A stretch of 56,951 nucleotides of DNA. Source: CAUZFZ01 sp963579025 (GTDB taxonomy: Bacteria > Planctomycetota > Planctomycetia > Planctomycetales > Planctomycetaceae). Shown here piece by piece: positions 17,246 through 25,367 of the stretch (its first letter is position 1; each line of letters begins with the position of its first letter). Made by a program: the position numbers and the translations under genes. Location of the stretch: the NCBI GenBank assembly GCA_963579025.1, contig CAUZFZ010000050.1, forward strand, positions 1 to 56,951. Reading direction: 5' to 3'. The notes below the pieces were generated by a model. That model worked only from the letters and a program-made list of their open reading frames with translations, ran no database searches and was not told the DNA's origin.

Positions 17246-18769
17246 TCACCATGTTGAAACGGCGTCTGGTTCTGCGGTCGATGGGCGAAATCTCGCTTCA
17301 ATCAATTTGCGTGTGACTTCGCGGTCGTCGAACAGAAGCCGTTGAGTGCCAATGATCTGCTCAGCTTCGTGGCCCTTCCCGGCAATCAGCACGCAGTCAC
17401 CGGGTTTCGCCTCGGCCAGAGCGAAATCGATAGCTCGACGGCGATCGGATTCGATGTGGAACTGCGTGAATCCAGCCGGGAAGCCGGACAGGATGTCTTC
17501 GATGATGGTCTGCGGTGATTCCGTCCTCGGGTTATCACTGGTGACGACGGCGAAGTCGGCTCGCGCGGCGGCGGCGGCCAGCAGTGGTCGCTTCGACTGG
17601 TCGCGATCGCCGCCGGCTCCGAACACGCAGATCAACCGTCCGTCGCTAAGTGACTTGATGCTGTCGACCACACTCCGCAGCGCGTCGTCGGTGTGGGCGT
17701 AATCAATGAACGTGTGGTACGGCTGTCCGAAGTCCAGACGTTGCAATCGGCCGGGCACAAGACGAATCGATTCAATACCTCTTCGAATCGACTCGGCGTC
17801 CAGTCCCATGTGCCGGCAGACCGCGGCCGCTCCCAGGCAATTCAGGACGTTGTGACGTCCCGGCAGTGTCGTCGTGATTTCGACGTCCCAGACATCGGTC
17901 GTCAGCCGAAAGCGTGTTCCATCGAGTGTTTCCTGCAGAACTTCAGCACGCAGATCGGCGGCGGATTGCAGCGAGAATGTCACGACCGAGCGACCGGCTT
18001 CGACGGCCAGTTGCCCGATCCGCTCGCTGCCGGCGTTGTCGATGTTGACGGCCACAATTCCGGCTGAGTCCACGTCGTCAATGATGCGTGCTTTGGCAGC
18101 GATGTATTCGTCGTACGTGTTGTGATAGTCAAAATGATCCTGAGTCACGTTCGTTACGACGGCCGCCGCCAGAGCCGTCCCGCGGAGTCGTCCCTGATCC
18201 AGTGCGTGACTCGACAGTTCGATGGCTGCGTATCGACAGTCAGCCGCCACCATCTGACGGAACCACTTGGAGACAGTGCGGGCATCTGGCGTTGTCAGAC
18301 TGGCGGATGAGTCGGTTTGGCCGTCGTGGTACTCGATTGTGCCCAGCAGTCCACAGCGACGCTCAGCTGCCTGCAGAATTGAGCGGATCAGCCAGGCCGT
18401 TGTTGTTTTGCCATTCGTGCCGGTCACGGCCGAAATCCGTAACTGTCTGGCCGGGTAGCCCTGCACTGCGTCACACAGTCGCGAAAATGCCGATCTGACA
18501 TCCGGCACGATGCATTGCCGTGCCGCGATCCCGGGCAGTGGTTGTGCCGTAAGGATGGCCGGACTGCCACGTCGAACAGCGTCTGCCGCATACTGGCGGC
18601 CATCGATCTTCGTGCCGGGAATCGCTGCAAATATGGTCTTCGGACCGGCCTCGCGGCTGTCTTCGGTCACGTCCGACGCAATCACGTTCCCGCAACCCAC
18701 AAAGCTGGCGTGAGGAAACAACCGTCGCAGACTGACGGGGCTGGGCAGATCGGGAAGCCAGAGCGGCAT
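17246..18769 (-). CDS. murE: UDP-MurNAc-dipeptide--2,6-diaminopimelate ligase MurE
   Basis: MurE adds the third stem-peptide residue. The 507-residue protein has the ATP loop VTGTNGKTTTAWLI, the carbamylated-Lys region, and SDNPRTESP; the DNPR motif selects meso-diaminopimelate rather than Lys. The ATG at 18769 is preferred since GGAGG lies eight bases upstream; longer forms would add an unconserved tail. It heads a leftward murE-murF-mraY run, only part of the usual division and cell wall cluster: no mraW, ftsI, murD or ftsW is adjacent. Divergent from the signal peptidase pair. Confidence 0.96.
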   Translation of the reverse strand: MPLWLPDLPSPVSLRRLFPHASFVGCGNVIASDVTEDSREAGPKTIFAAIPGTKIDGRQYAADAVRRGSPAILTAQPLPGIAARQCIVPDVRSAFSRLCDAVQGYPARQLRISAVTGTNGKTTTAWLIRSILQAAERRCGLLGTIEYHDGQTDSSASLTTPDARTVSKWFRQMVAADCRYAAIELSSHALDQGRLRGTALAAAVVTNVTQDHFDYHNTYDEYIAAKARIIDDVDSAGIVAVNIDNAGSERIGQLAVEAGRSVVTFSLQSAADLRAEVLQETLDGTRFRLTTDVWDVEITTTLPGRHNVLNCLGAAAVCRHMGLDAESIRRGIESIRLVPGRLQRLDFGQPYHTFIDYAHTDDALRSVVDSIKSLSDGRLICVFGAGGDRDQSKRPLLAAAAARADFAVVTSDNPRTESPQTIIEDILSGFPAGFTQFHIESDRRRAIDFALAEAKPGDCVLIAGKGHEAEQIIGTQRLLFDDREVTRKLIEARFRPSTAEPDAVSTW

Positions 18770-18996
18770 GTTTCGGACCTCCATGTCCGAACGACGTAAC
18801 AGTCTCATCCGCGAGCAGATTCGCCCTGGAGTCGAGGAGTCCATTCCAAAAAACCTGGGGGGCGGGATTCTCGGCATTCTCCCAACACCGTCAAGGCGAG
18901 TCTGTTTACAGCAGGACCGCCGTTTCAGATGGTCACCGACCTGTTTAGAATCGTCTCTCTTTCCGCCTGGACCGCGCTACTGGACGTCAGCCCGCT

Positions 18997-20721
18997 GTGA
19001 CAGATTTCCCCCCTCCGGACCCGATTGTGCCCCACTCCGCCGCGACGGCGGTCCCGGCCCCGGAGGCGGAAACCGCTGGTGAGACGGAAGCGACTGAGAC
19101 CGAGCAAACGTCGGTCCGGCAACTGCTGGAAGCTTTGATCTGCCTGGCCATGGCAGTGATCTTCTTTCGAGCGTTTGTGCTGGAGGGATACATCATCTCA
19201 ACCGGCTCGATGGCTCCGTCTCTGCTGGGGTATCACAAACGCGTGCAGTGCCCCGATTGTGGCTTCTCTTTCGCCTTTGGTGTGTCGGTGGAACGGCCGC
19301 GCAGTGTTTCTTCTCTGGTGGCGACGTGTCCGAATTGCCGGTTGCCCACCATCGACGTGTCCAATGTCCCGCGAAACGACGGCGACCAGTTGCTTGTGCT
19401 TAAGAATGCCTGGCTGACAGAACTGGGCCGCTGGCTGCGGATCGGAGGGCCGAAACGCTGGGATGTCGTGGTATTCCTTAATCCCAACGACCCCAGTCAG
19501 GCCTACGTGAAGCGGACCATCGGGTTGCCCGGCGAAGCGGTACAGATTCGAGACGGAGACATTTTCGTCAACGGGGAACGGCAACGAAAATCGATGCCCG
19601 TACAACGGGCCATCCGGATTCCCGTGTTCGACAACGACTTTCCATCCCGGTCTAAGGACTGGATTCCGCGATGGATCGACGAGACTGGTCAATGGCAGCC
19701 GGTAGAAAGCGGTTTCGTCGCGTCGGTGAAAGCTGCACCATCCCTCGCCACTGATGGGAGGTCGGACGAACCCTCGTTTGCCTGGCTGAGATACCACAAC
19801 TGGTTGCGACCCGCTCCCGGGAGGTCACGAGGTCAAGTATCACCGGATCGTGCCGGCCACGCCCGGGCCACACTTCAGGTGCAGCCGGTGATGGATCGGT
19901 ACGGTTACAACAGACACGAAGCCGATCACGATCGCGTGCCGACTCATGACCTCATGCTGACCGCAAAACTCGACTGGAATTCCGGTACCGGGGGAATCGC
20001 GGCGAGAATCAAAAACCGCGGCGACGAAGTCGTCTGCCTGCTCGACCCTGCTGGGCGCGAGTTGAGCGTTTTCTGTCTGCCGGACTCGCATTGGGCAAAT
20101 CTGGAGTCGCTTCTGGCTGCCCGATTGAGGGGCGAAACCAGGCCGAAGCTCATGATTGCCGAAGCTTCGATGTGGGCGGATTGGCCGCTGGAGCTGGAGT
20201 TCTCTGTGTTCGATCGTCAGGTCACCGTGGCAATTAACGGCCAGGTGCTTGTCCAGGAACCATTGCCTGAGTCGGTCGAGACGATCGATCCGATGATTCC
20301 CGTCGCCGCATACCGACCGCCGCTGATCGCCATCGCCGGACGCTCAGGCGAAGGGATTCCGGCCATGCAGGGACCGGACGGTTCAGCAGCCGGCGGAATA
20401 GCGAGTATCGGGGTCGTCAATGGGACGGCGCGCGTCAGTTCGCTGAGGTTGTTCCGCGACGTCCACTACACGGCCGAGGCTGGCCAGCACGCGACGAGCC
20501 GGCCACTGTCGCTGGGTGATGACGAGTTCTTCATGCTGGGCGACAACAGCCCGGTGTCACTCGACAGCCGCGGCTGGCGGGACCCCGTCGTTCCACGACG
20601 TCTGCTCATTGGACGCCCGCTCGTGGTGCATCTGCCGTCACGGCCAGGCCGTCTCCGGATCGGCGACAGGGTGAGTCACATCCGCGTTCCTGACTTCTCC
20701 CGCATGCGGTACATCAGGTAG
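18997..20721 (+). CDS. lepB: Signal peptidase I with zinc ribbon and inserted domain (first copy)
   Basis: Signal peptidase I cleaves signal peptides on the outer face of the inner membrane with a Ser/Lys dyad. Here Ser71 lies in ISTGSMAPS after one membrane segment (~44-60), and Lys172 in YVKRTIGLPGE. Between them are two CPxC pairs (C85/C88, C111/C114), a likely zinc ribbon. After VNGER a ~250-residue insertion follows, with a beta-rich part (LELEFSVFDRQVTVAINGQV) resembling a concanavalin-like sandwich; the closing catalytic box GDDEFFMLGDNSPVSLDSR comes after it. At 574 residues it is about twice the usual size. GTG start; the N-terminus is Pro/Glu/Thr rich. It is followed by a paralog after ~100 bases. 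Confidence 0.92.
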   Translation: MTDFPPPDPIVPHSAATAVPAPEAETAGETEATETEQTSVRQLLEALICLAMAVIFFRAFVLEGYIISTGSMAPSLLGYHKRVQCPDCGFSFAFGVSVERPRSVSSLVATCPNCRLPTIDVSNVPRNDGDQLLVLKNAWLTELGRWLRIGGPKRWDVVVFLNPNDPSQAYVKRTIGLPGEAVQIRDGDIFVNGERQRKSMPVQRAIRIPVFDNDFPSRSKDWIPRWIDETGQWQPVESGFVASVKAAPSLATDGRSDEPSFAWLRYHNWLRPAPGRSRGQVSPDRAGHARATLQVQPVMDRYGYNRHEADHDRVPTHDLMLTAKLDWNSGTGGIAARIKNRGDEVVCLLDPAGRELSVFCLPDSHWANLESLLAARLRGETRPKLMIAEASMWADWPLELEFSVFDRQVTVAINGQVLVQEPLPESVETIDPMIPVAAYRPPLIAIAGRSGEGIPAMQGPDGSAAGGIASIGVVNGTARVSSLRLFRDVHYTAEAGQHATSRPLSLGDDEFFMLGDNSPVSLDSRGWRDPVVPRRLLIGRPLVVHLPSRPGRLRIGDRVSHIRVPDFSRMRYIR

Positions 20722-20824
20722 CGTGCCGGGCGAAACTTCGAAAAGGAACTGCGGTACAGTCTGTCCCAGTCAATCCTGCCGCGGCTGTCTCCGGATAACC
20801 AACCCCTCTCGTTACGAATGCACA

Positions 20825-22744
20825 ATGGCGAAATCACGCAGCAAGTCAGCGAAAGACACCGACGCGAAGAAGTCCGATGCGAAGCAGAAGGACGACGCGA
20901 AGGCTTCAAAAAAAGGCAAGTATCAACAGGACGGCACACGCGAGACGATGGAGTCCATCGTGGTGGCCTTTGTGCTGGCTTTTCTGTTTCGCGCGTTCGA
21001 AGCCGAGGCGTTCGTGATCCCGACTGGCTCGATGGCGCCGACTTTGTATGGCCGGCACAAGGAAGCCGACTGCAAGGCCTGCGAATTTCACTTCAGCTTC
21101 GGGGCCAGCGACGAAATTGACGACTCGACCGGGCTGTACAATGACAACAGTCGAATCAGAGCGGCGATGTGCCCTAACTGCCGCTTTGAAAACCCGGTCC
21201 GTGATTTGCCGGTCTTCAAGGGGGATCGCATTCTGGTTAACAAGTTCCCCTACGAATTCGCTGACCCGCAACGCTGGGACGTGCCTGTCTTCAAGTATCC
21301 GGAAAAGCCGACAACCAACTACATCAAACGGATGGTGGGGCTGCCTGGCGAGACGATCCAGATCGAACGTGGCGATGTTTACCGAATCGAAGAGGACCGC
21401 ACGCAGTCGATCCTGCGGAAGAAGCCGTCGAAACAGAAAATGCTGCAGATTCCCGTCTATGACAACAACCATCCGGAAACGCCTCTCCACGAACACGGGT
21501 GGCCCAAACGCTGGGCGGCAGTGGAGCGAGCAACTGGTGTGCGTGCCGTTACAGAGGCTGATGCTGGGGCACTCGATCTGGCTCCGGTCGATGGGTGGGT
21601 GGAAACGGACGGGACGTGGCAGTCGGATGACGCGGCGCATGCATTTCAGTTGGCGGCGACCAATACTTTCGGACTCAAATGGCTGCGGTATCGTCACATC
21701 ATCCCGTCGCCCGATGACTGGGCGGCCGTGACGGAAGATGCGGACGGGCCGTCGTCACCATTGTTTGCCGAACCCGGTCTGAAACGGCCGGCACCACAAC
21801 TGATCACGGATTTCTGTGGCTACAATACGTATCACGGTGGCAACGGCCGGACCGACGATGACTACTTCTGGTGCAGTGACCTGACGCTGTCCTGCACACT
21901 CCAAATCCTGTCGGCAGACCCGCAATCGGAGGTGGTCTTCGAACTGAATGAAGGCATCCGATCCTTCCGTTGCCGAATCGATGTCACCACCGGGACGGCG
22001 AAGCTCGTTTCTGTCCTGCGATTCAGCGGTGAAGAGGGAACTGAAGACGTTCTCGCCGAGGCGGACAGCGGAATCAGTGGTGAGGGCGAATGGCACGTCC
22101 GGTTTGCTAATGTGGATGACCGGCTGTGCCTGTGGGTGGACGACGATCTGATCGACTTTGGCGCCGCAGCAGAATTTCCCGTCGATGAGACACTGAGCCC
22201 CAGTCCGCAGAACGCCGATCTGATTCCGGTCGGTATAGCGGCCCTGACAGCGGGCGTACGGGTGTCCGATCTGTTTGTCGAACGTGATCTTTACTACCGG
22301 GCCAGTCAGTTGGGGAACGATCAGGCAGATCGTTTCGGCTGGCACGGCGACGATGAACACCCCGAGCCATTCAATCTGCGCAGGGCCCTGAACGACCCCG
22401 CTGAATGGTACGACATCTACATGAAACGCGGCCGGAATGCCCGGTTCGAACTCGGCGACGACGAGTACCTGATGCTGGGCGACAATTCACCGCGCAGCCA
22501 GGACAGTCGCGTGTGGCCTAATTCCCGCGGAGCTGAACGACGTCACGCCGTGCCGAGGTCCGCACTGGTCGGTCGGGCTTTCTACATCTACTGGCCGCAC
22601 GGGATTCCGTTCATGAATGGCGGCGAGGGGTATCCGGTAACTCGACACAAGAAACGTACGCGCGACGGTATCGTGCGATCCGATTACCCGGACTTTCGCG
22701 CGCCGTTCTATCCCAACATCTGGCGGATGCAGCGGATACGCTGA
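20825..22744 (+). CDS. lepB: Signal peptidase I with zinc ribbon and inserted domain (second copy)
   Basis: A 639-residue paralog of the preceding gene. Its cytoplasmic tail is highly charged (Lys/Asp/Ala, residues 1-38), followed by a membrane segment (~43-58), Ser69 in IPTGSMAPT, Cys pairs C83/C86 and C116/C119, Lys168 in NYIKRMVGLPGE, a ~320-residue inserted region with LSCTLQILSADPQSEVVFEL and LCLWVDDDLIDFG beta-type stretches, then GDDEYLMLGDNSPRSQDSR. All catalytic boxes are intact, so both copies should be active. No strong ribosome site precedes the ATG at 20825. The pair may divide substrates or handle the phylum's large secretome; this is inferred. Confidence 0.92.
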   Translation: MAKSRSKSAKDTDAKKSDAKQKDDAKASKKGKYQQDGTRETMESIVVAFVLAFLFRAFEAEAFVIPTGSMAPTLYGRHKEADCKACEFHFSFGASDEIDDSTGLYNDNSRIRAAMCPNCRFENPVRDLPVFKGDRILVNKFPYEFADPQRWDVPVFKYPEKPTTNYIKRMVGLPGETIQIERGDVYRIEEDRTQSILRKKPSKQKMLQIPVYDNNHPETPLHEHGWPKRWAAVERATGVRAVTEADAGALDLAPVDGWVETDGTWQSDDAAHAFQLAATNTFGLKWLRYRHIIPSPDDWAAVTEDADGPSSPLFAEPGLKRPAPQLITDFCGYNTYHGGNGRTDDDYFWCSDLTLSCTLQILSADPQSEVVFELNEGIRSFRCRIDVTTGTAKLVSVLRFSGEEGTEDVLAEADSGISGEGEWHVRFANVDDRLCLWVDDDLIDFGAAAEFPVDETLSPSPQNADLIPVGIAALTAGVRVSDLFVERDLYYRASQLGNDQADRFGWHGDDEHPEPFNLRRALNDPAEWYDIYMKRGRNARFELGDDEYLMLGDNSPRSQDSRVWPNSRGAERRHAVPRSALVGRAFYIYWPHGIPFMNGGEGYPVTRHKKRTRDGIVRSDYPDFRAPFYPNIWRMQRIR

Positions 22745-22791
22745 CACAGACAGTTTTCCTGTAGCCAAGACGAATTTCACACCCGGTCGCC

Positions 22792-23280
22792 ATGAGCACG
22801 ACGCCCATTGAGTTCACGTTTGAGGCCACGCCGGCAATTGGGAAACTGGCGGCACGCCGCTACATTCAACGCGTGATCGGGCCGGGGCTGGTATTGCTCA
22901 CCGCGCTCGCGATTGGCTGCACGGTGGCAGCCTCGATGGGCTATCAGCCGTGGTACGTGATCGTGGGGCTCACGATCTCGTATGGCACTTTGTTCCGATG
23001 GTTCCAATACTACTCGCACTCCGACGCGAACTTCCGGGACATGGACGACCCACGCGTGACTATTCGGCTGACCGACGATCACATGGAAGTGGAAATGGAA
23101 GGCCGGTTCTCCAGATGGCAATGGCGTCGCATCCAACGCGTGATGAGGTTTCCAGACGTCTGGTTATTCCTGACGTATCAGGATGGACCGTATGTGCCCA
23201 TCCCTGCAGAACTGCTCACGACTGCCGCACAGGACCTGATCGAAGATGGCGTGATCAAGAGCGGTGGTACGATCAACTGA
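22792..23280 (+). CDS. YcxB-like membrane protein
   Basis: A 162-residue protein with two adjacent membrane segments (residues ~29-47 and ~53-70), then a ~90-residue cytoplasmic domain containing VTIRLTDDHMEVEMEGRFSR and W-rich strands, the layout of YcxB-like proteins of unknown function. It sits between the second signal peptidase and lptB, with six bases before lptB, so it is probably in their operon. Confidence 0.72.
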   Translation: MSTTPIEFTFEATPAIGKLAARRYIQRVIGPGLVLLTALAIGCTVAASMGYQPWYVIVGLTISYGTLFRWFQYYSHSDANFRDMDDPRVTIRLTDDHMEVEMEGRFSRWQWRRIQRVMRFPDVWLFLTYQDGPYVPIPAELLTTAAQDLIEDGVIKSGGTIN

Positions 23281-23286
23281 AACATC

Positions 23287-24132
23287 ATGGAAGATGTCAT
23301 GCCCGCAACACCGGTGACCGTTCCTGACACGACGGCAACTCCTTCGAGTTCTGGCGAAGTGTCTCAGCATTTACTCGAGTGCTCCGGCCTTGTTCGGGAT
23401 TTTCCGGGCAAGCGAGCTGTTGACGGTGTGGACTTTCAGGTTGCCCCGGGTGAAATCGTCGGTCTGCTCGGTCCCAATGGTGCCGGCAAGACGACCAGCT
23501 TCCGCATGGCCTGCGGGATGATTGCCCCGACCGAGGGCCGTGTCTTTCTGCGCGGGATCGATGTCACACGCTGGCCCATGTACCGACGTGCTCAGAACGG
23601 TATGGGGTACCTGCCGCAGGACCACAGCATTTTCACGAAGCTTTCGGTCGAGCAGAACATTCACGCCGTACTTGAATACCTGCCAATGTCGCGCGGTGAG
23701 CGGACTGACAAAGTCGACAGCCTGCTGGAACAGTTCGGCCTGGCCGAAAAACGCAAACAAATTTCGTCAACAATGTCGGGCGGCGAAAAGCGACGTCTGG
23801 AGATCGCCCGCTGCCTGGCGACCGATCCAGTCCTCATCCTGCTCGACGAACCATTTACGGGAATCGACCCGGTCACGATTCACAGCATTCAGGACATCAT
23901 CGGCGAATTGAAAAGCCGCGGAATCTCAGTGTTGCTGACAGACCACCGCGAGCGTGAGACGCTGACGATCACCGATCGCAACTACATCATCTTTCGGGGC
24001 AAGGTACTGGTGAGCGGGGACGCTCAGACCGTCCTGAGCAACCCGGATGCTCAGCAGCATTACTTTGGCGCACGCTTCGACGTGGACTCGATCATCCAGT
24101 CCCGCGAGTCGTTTGGGCGAGACGCGGCGTAA
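23287..24132 (+). CDS. lptB: Lipopolysaccharide export ABC transporter ATP-binding protein LptB
   Basis: LptB powers extraction of lipopolysaccharide from the inner membrane by LptFG. The 281-residue ATPase has Walker A GPNGAGKT (residues 62-69), the Q-loop in MGYLPQDHSIF, signature MSGGEKRR, Walker B LILLDEPFTGIDP, and the LptB-type switch LTDHRERETL. GLVRDFPGKRAVDGVDF at the start is typical of LptB rather than amino-acid ABC ATPases. The N-terminus is extended by ~28 residues; an ATG at 23299 is an alternative start. LptF, LptG, LptA and LptC are not in this window. It abuts nadA, which converges without a gap. Confidence 0.93.
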   Translation: MEDVMPATPVTVPDTTATPSSSGEVSQHLLECSGLVRDFPGKRAVDGVDFQVAPGEIVGLLGPNGAGKTTSFRMACGMIAPTEGRVFLRGIDVTRWPMYRRAQNGMGYLPQDHSIFTKLSVEQNIHAVLEYLPMSRGERTDKVDSLLEQFGLAEKRKQISSTMSGGEKRRLEIARCLATDPVLILLDEPFTGIDPVTIHSIQDIIGELKSRGISVLLTDHRERETLTITDRNYIIFRGKVLVSGDAQTVLSNPDAQQHYFGARFDVDSIIQSRESFGRDAA

Positions 24133-25122
24133 TCACTTGAGCAGGCTGCGGGCGACAACTTCGCGGGCCTGCTCGAAGAAGGGCTGCCAGGCGATCTCGG
24201 GGGTTCCGTCACGCAGGCAATTGCGGACTGCTTCCAGCGTGTTGCGAGCCATATGCGGGCAACGATTGCAGGCACACGTTTCGCCGGTCGACGCCATGAT
24301 CCCCGGCACGGGAATGTACTTGTGCTGCCCGGCGGCTTTCTCCAGCGGGTACAGCATGTTTGCTTCAGTCGCGACAAGGAACGTGTGCGGCTCGGTCTGA
24401 GCGATCACGTGTTTCCGCATGGCCTCGGTGCCTCCGATGAAGTCGGAGACTTCCAGAATGTTCTGCGGACATTCCGGATGTGACATCACCGTACAGCCCG
24501 GGTTGTTCCGTTTGGCGGCGAGCAGGTCCTGAATGCTGAAAATCTCGTGAACCTGACAGGCGCCGGGCCACAGGATCATCTTGCGGCCGGTCACTTCGGC
24601 CAGATAGCGGCCCAGGTGCTGGTCCGGTGCGAACAGGATCTCGCGATCGGCGGGGACGCGTTCGACGATCTCGCGGGCATTGCCGCTGGTCACGATCCAG
24701 TCGCACAGCGACTTCACGGCAGCCGACGTGTTGATATATGCGACGGTTTCGAATTTGCGTCCCTCAGCCCGTAGCTCATCCTGGAATTTCTTCAGGGCTT
24801 CAGGCTGGCAGCTTTCGGCCAGCGAACAACCCGCCAGCATGTCCGGCAGCAGTACGGTCTTTTCCGGACTCAGCATTTTGGCCGTCTCGGCCATGAAGTG
24901 AACACCGCTGAAGAGGATGCGAGACGTCGTCACGGTCGTGGCGTCACGAGCCAGCTTGAGGCTGTCGCCAGTGAAATCCGCGACGTCCTGGACGTCACCG
25001 TCGACGTAATAATGCGCAAGGATCGTCGTGTCCGTGGACCGTTTCAGCTCTTCAATCTCGTCGATGAGCTTGAACGGGTCTTCGGTGGATTCGGGAACAA
25101 TCCCGGCAACTGAAACGGGCAT
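24133..25122 (-). CDS. nadA: Quinolinate synthase NadA
   Basis: NadA condenses iminoaspartate with dihydroxyacetone phosphate to quinolinate in NAD synthesis and holds a [4Fe-4S] cluster. The 329-residue form has ILAHYYVDGDVQDVADFTGDS at the substrate site, the cluster Cys in MLAGCSLAESC, HPECPQNI and CNRCPHM, and VHFMAET. The start at 25122 gives the usual length; an ATG at 25179 would add 19 residues without homology, and neither has a strong ribosome site. NadB and NadC are not nearby. Confidence 0.95.
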   Translation of the reverse strand: MPVSVAGIVPESTEDPFKLIDEIEELKRSTDTTILAHYYVDGDVQDVADFTGDSLKLARDATTVTTSRILFSGVHFMAETAKMLSPEKTVLLPDMLAGCSLAESCQPEALKKFQDELRAEGRKFETVAYINTSAAVKSLCDWIVTSGNAREIVERVPADREILFAPDQHLGRYLAEVTGRKMILWPGACQVHEIFSIQDLLAAKRNNPGCTVMSHPECPQNILEVSDFIGGTEAMRKHVIAQTEPHTFLVATEANMLYPLEKAAGQHKYIPVPGIMASTGETCACNRCPHMARNTLEAVRNCLRDGTPEIAWQPFFEQAREVVARSLLK

Positions 25123-25367
25123 GACAACGACTCGGTTTCTGGCGTGAGGCCCTGATCGGCGTACATCCGTCGGCGGCATGGCAGGGTGGTGACAGGCTCA
25201 AGCCCGTACTCCAGCCAGATGCGACGCGGCCCGGGGTAGAAGGTTCGTGAAGAGCACGACAGATTACTCAGAATAGCCTGGCACCGCCACGAATGTCGCT
25301 ACCCAGTATTCCTCGCCGAGACTTCTACGAGGCGACTGATCAGGCTCGAGACAAGCCTGCGATGATC

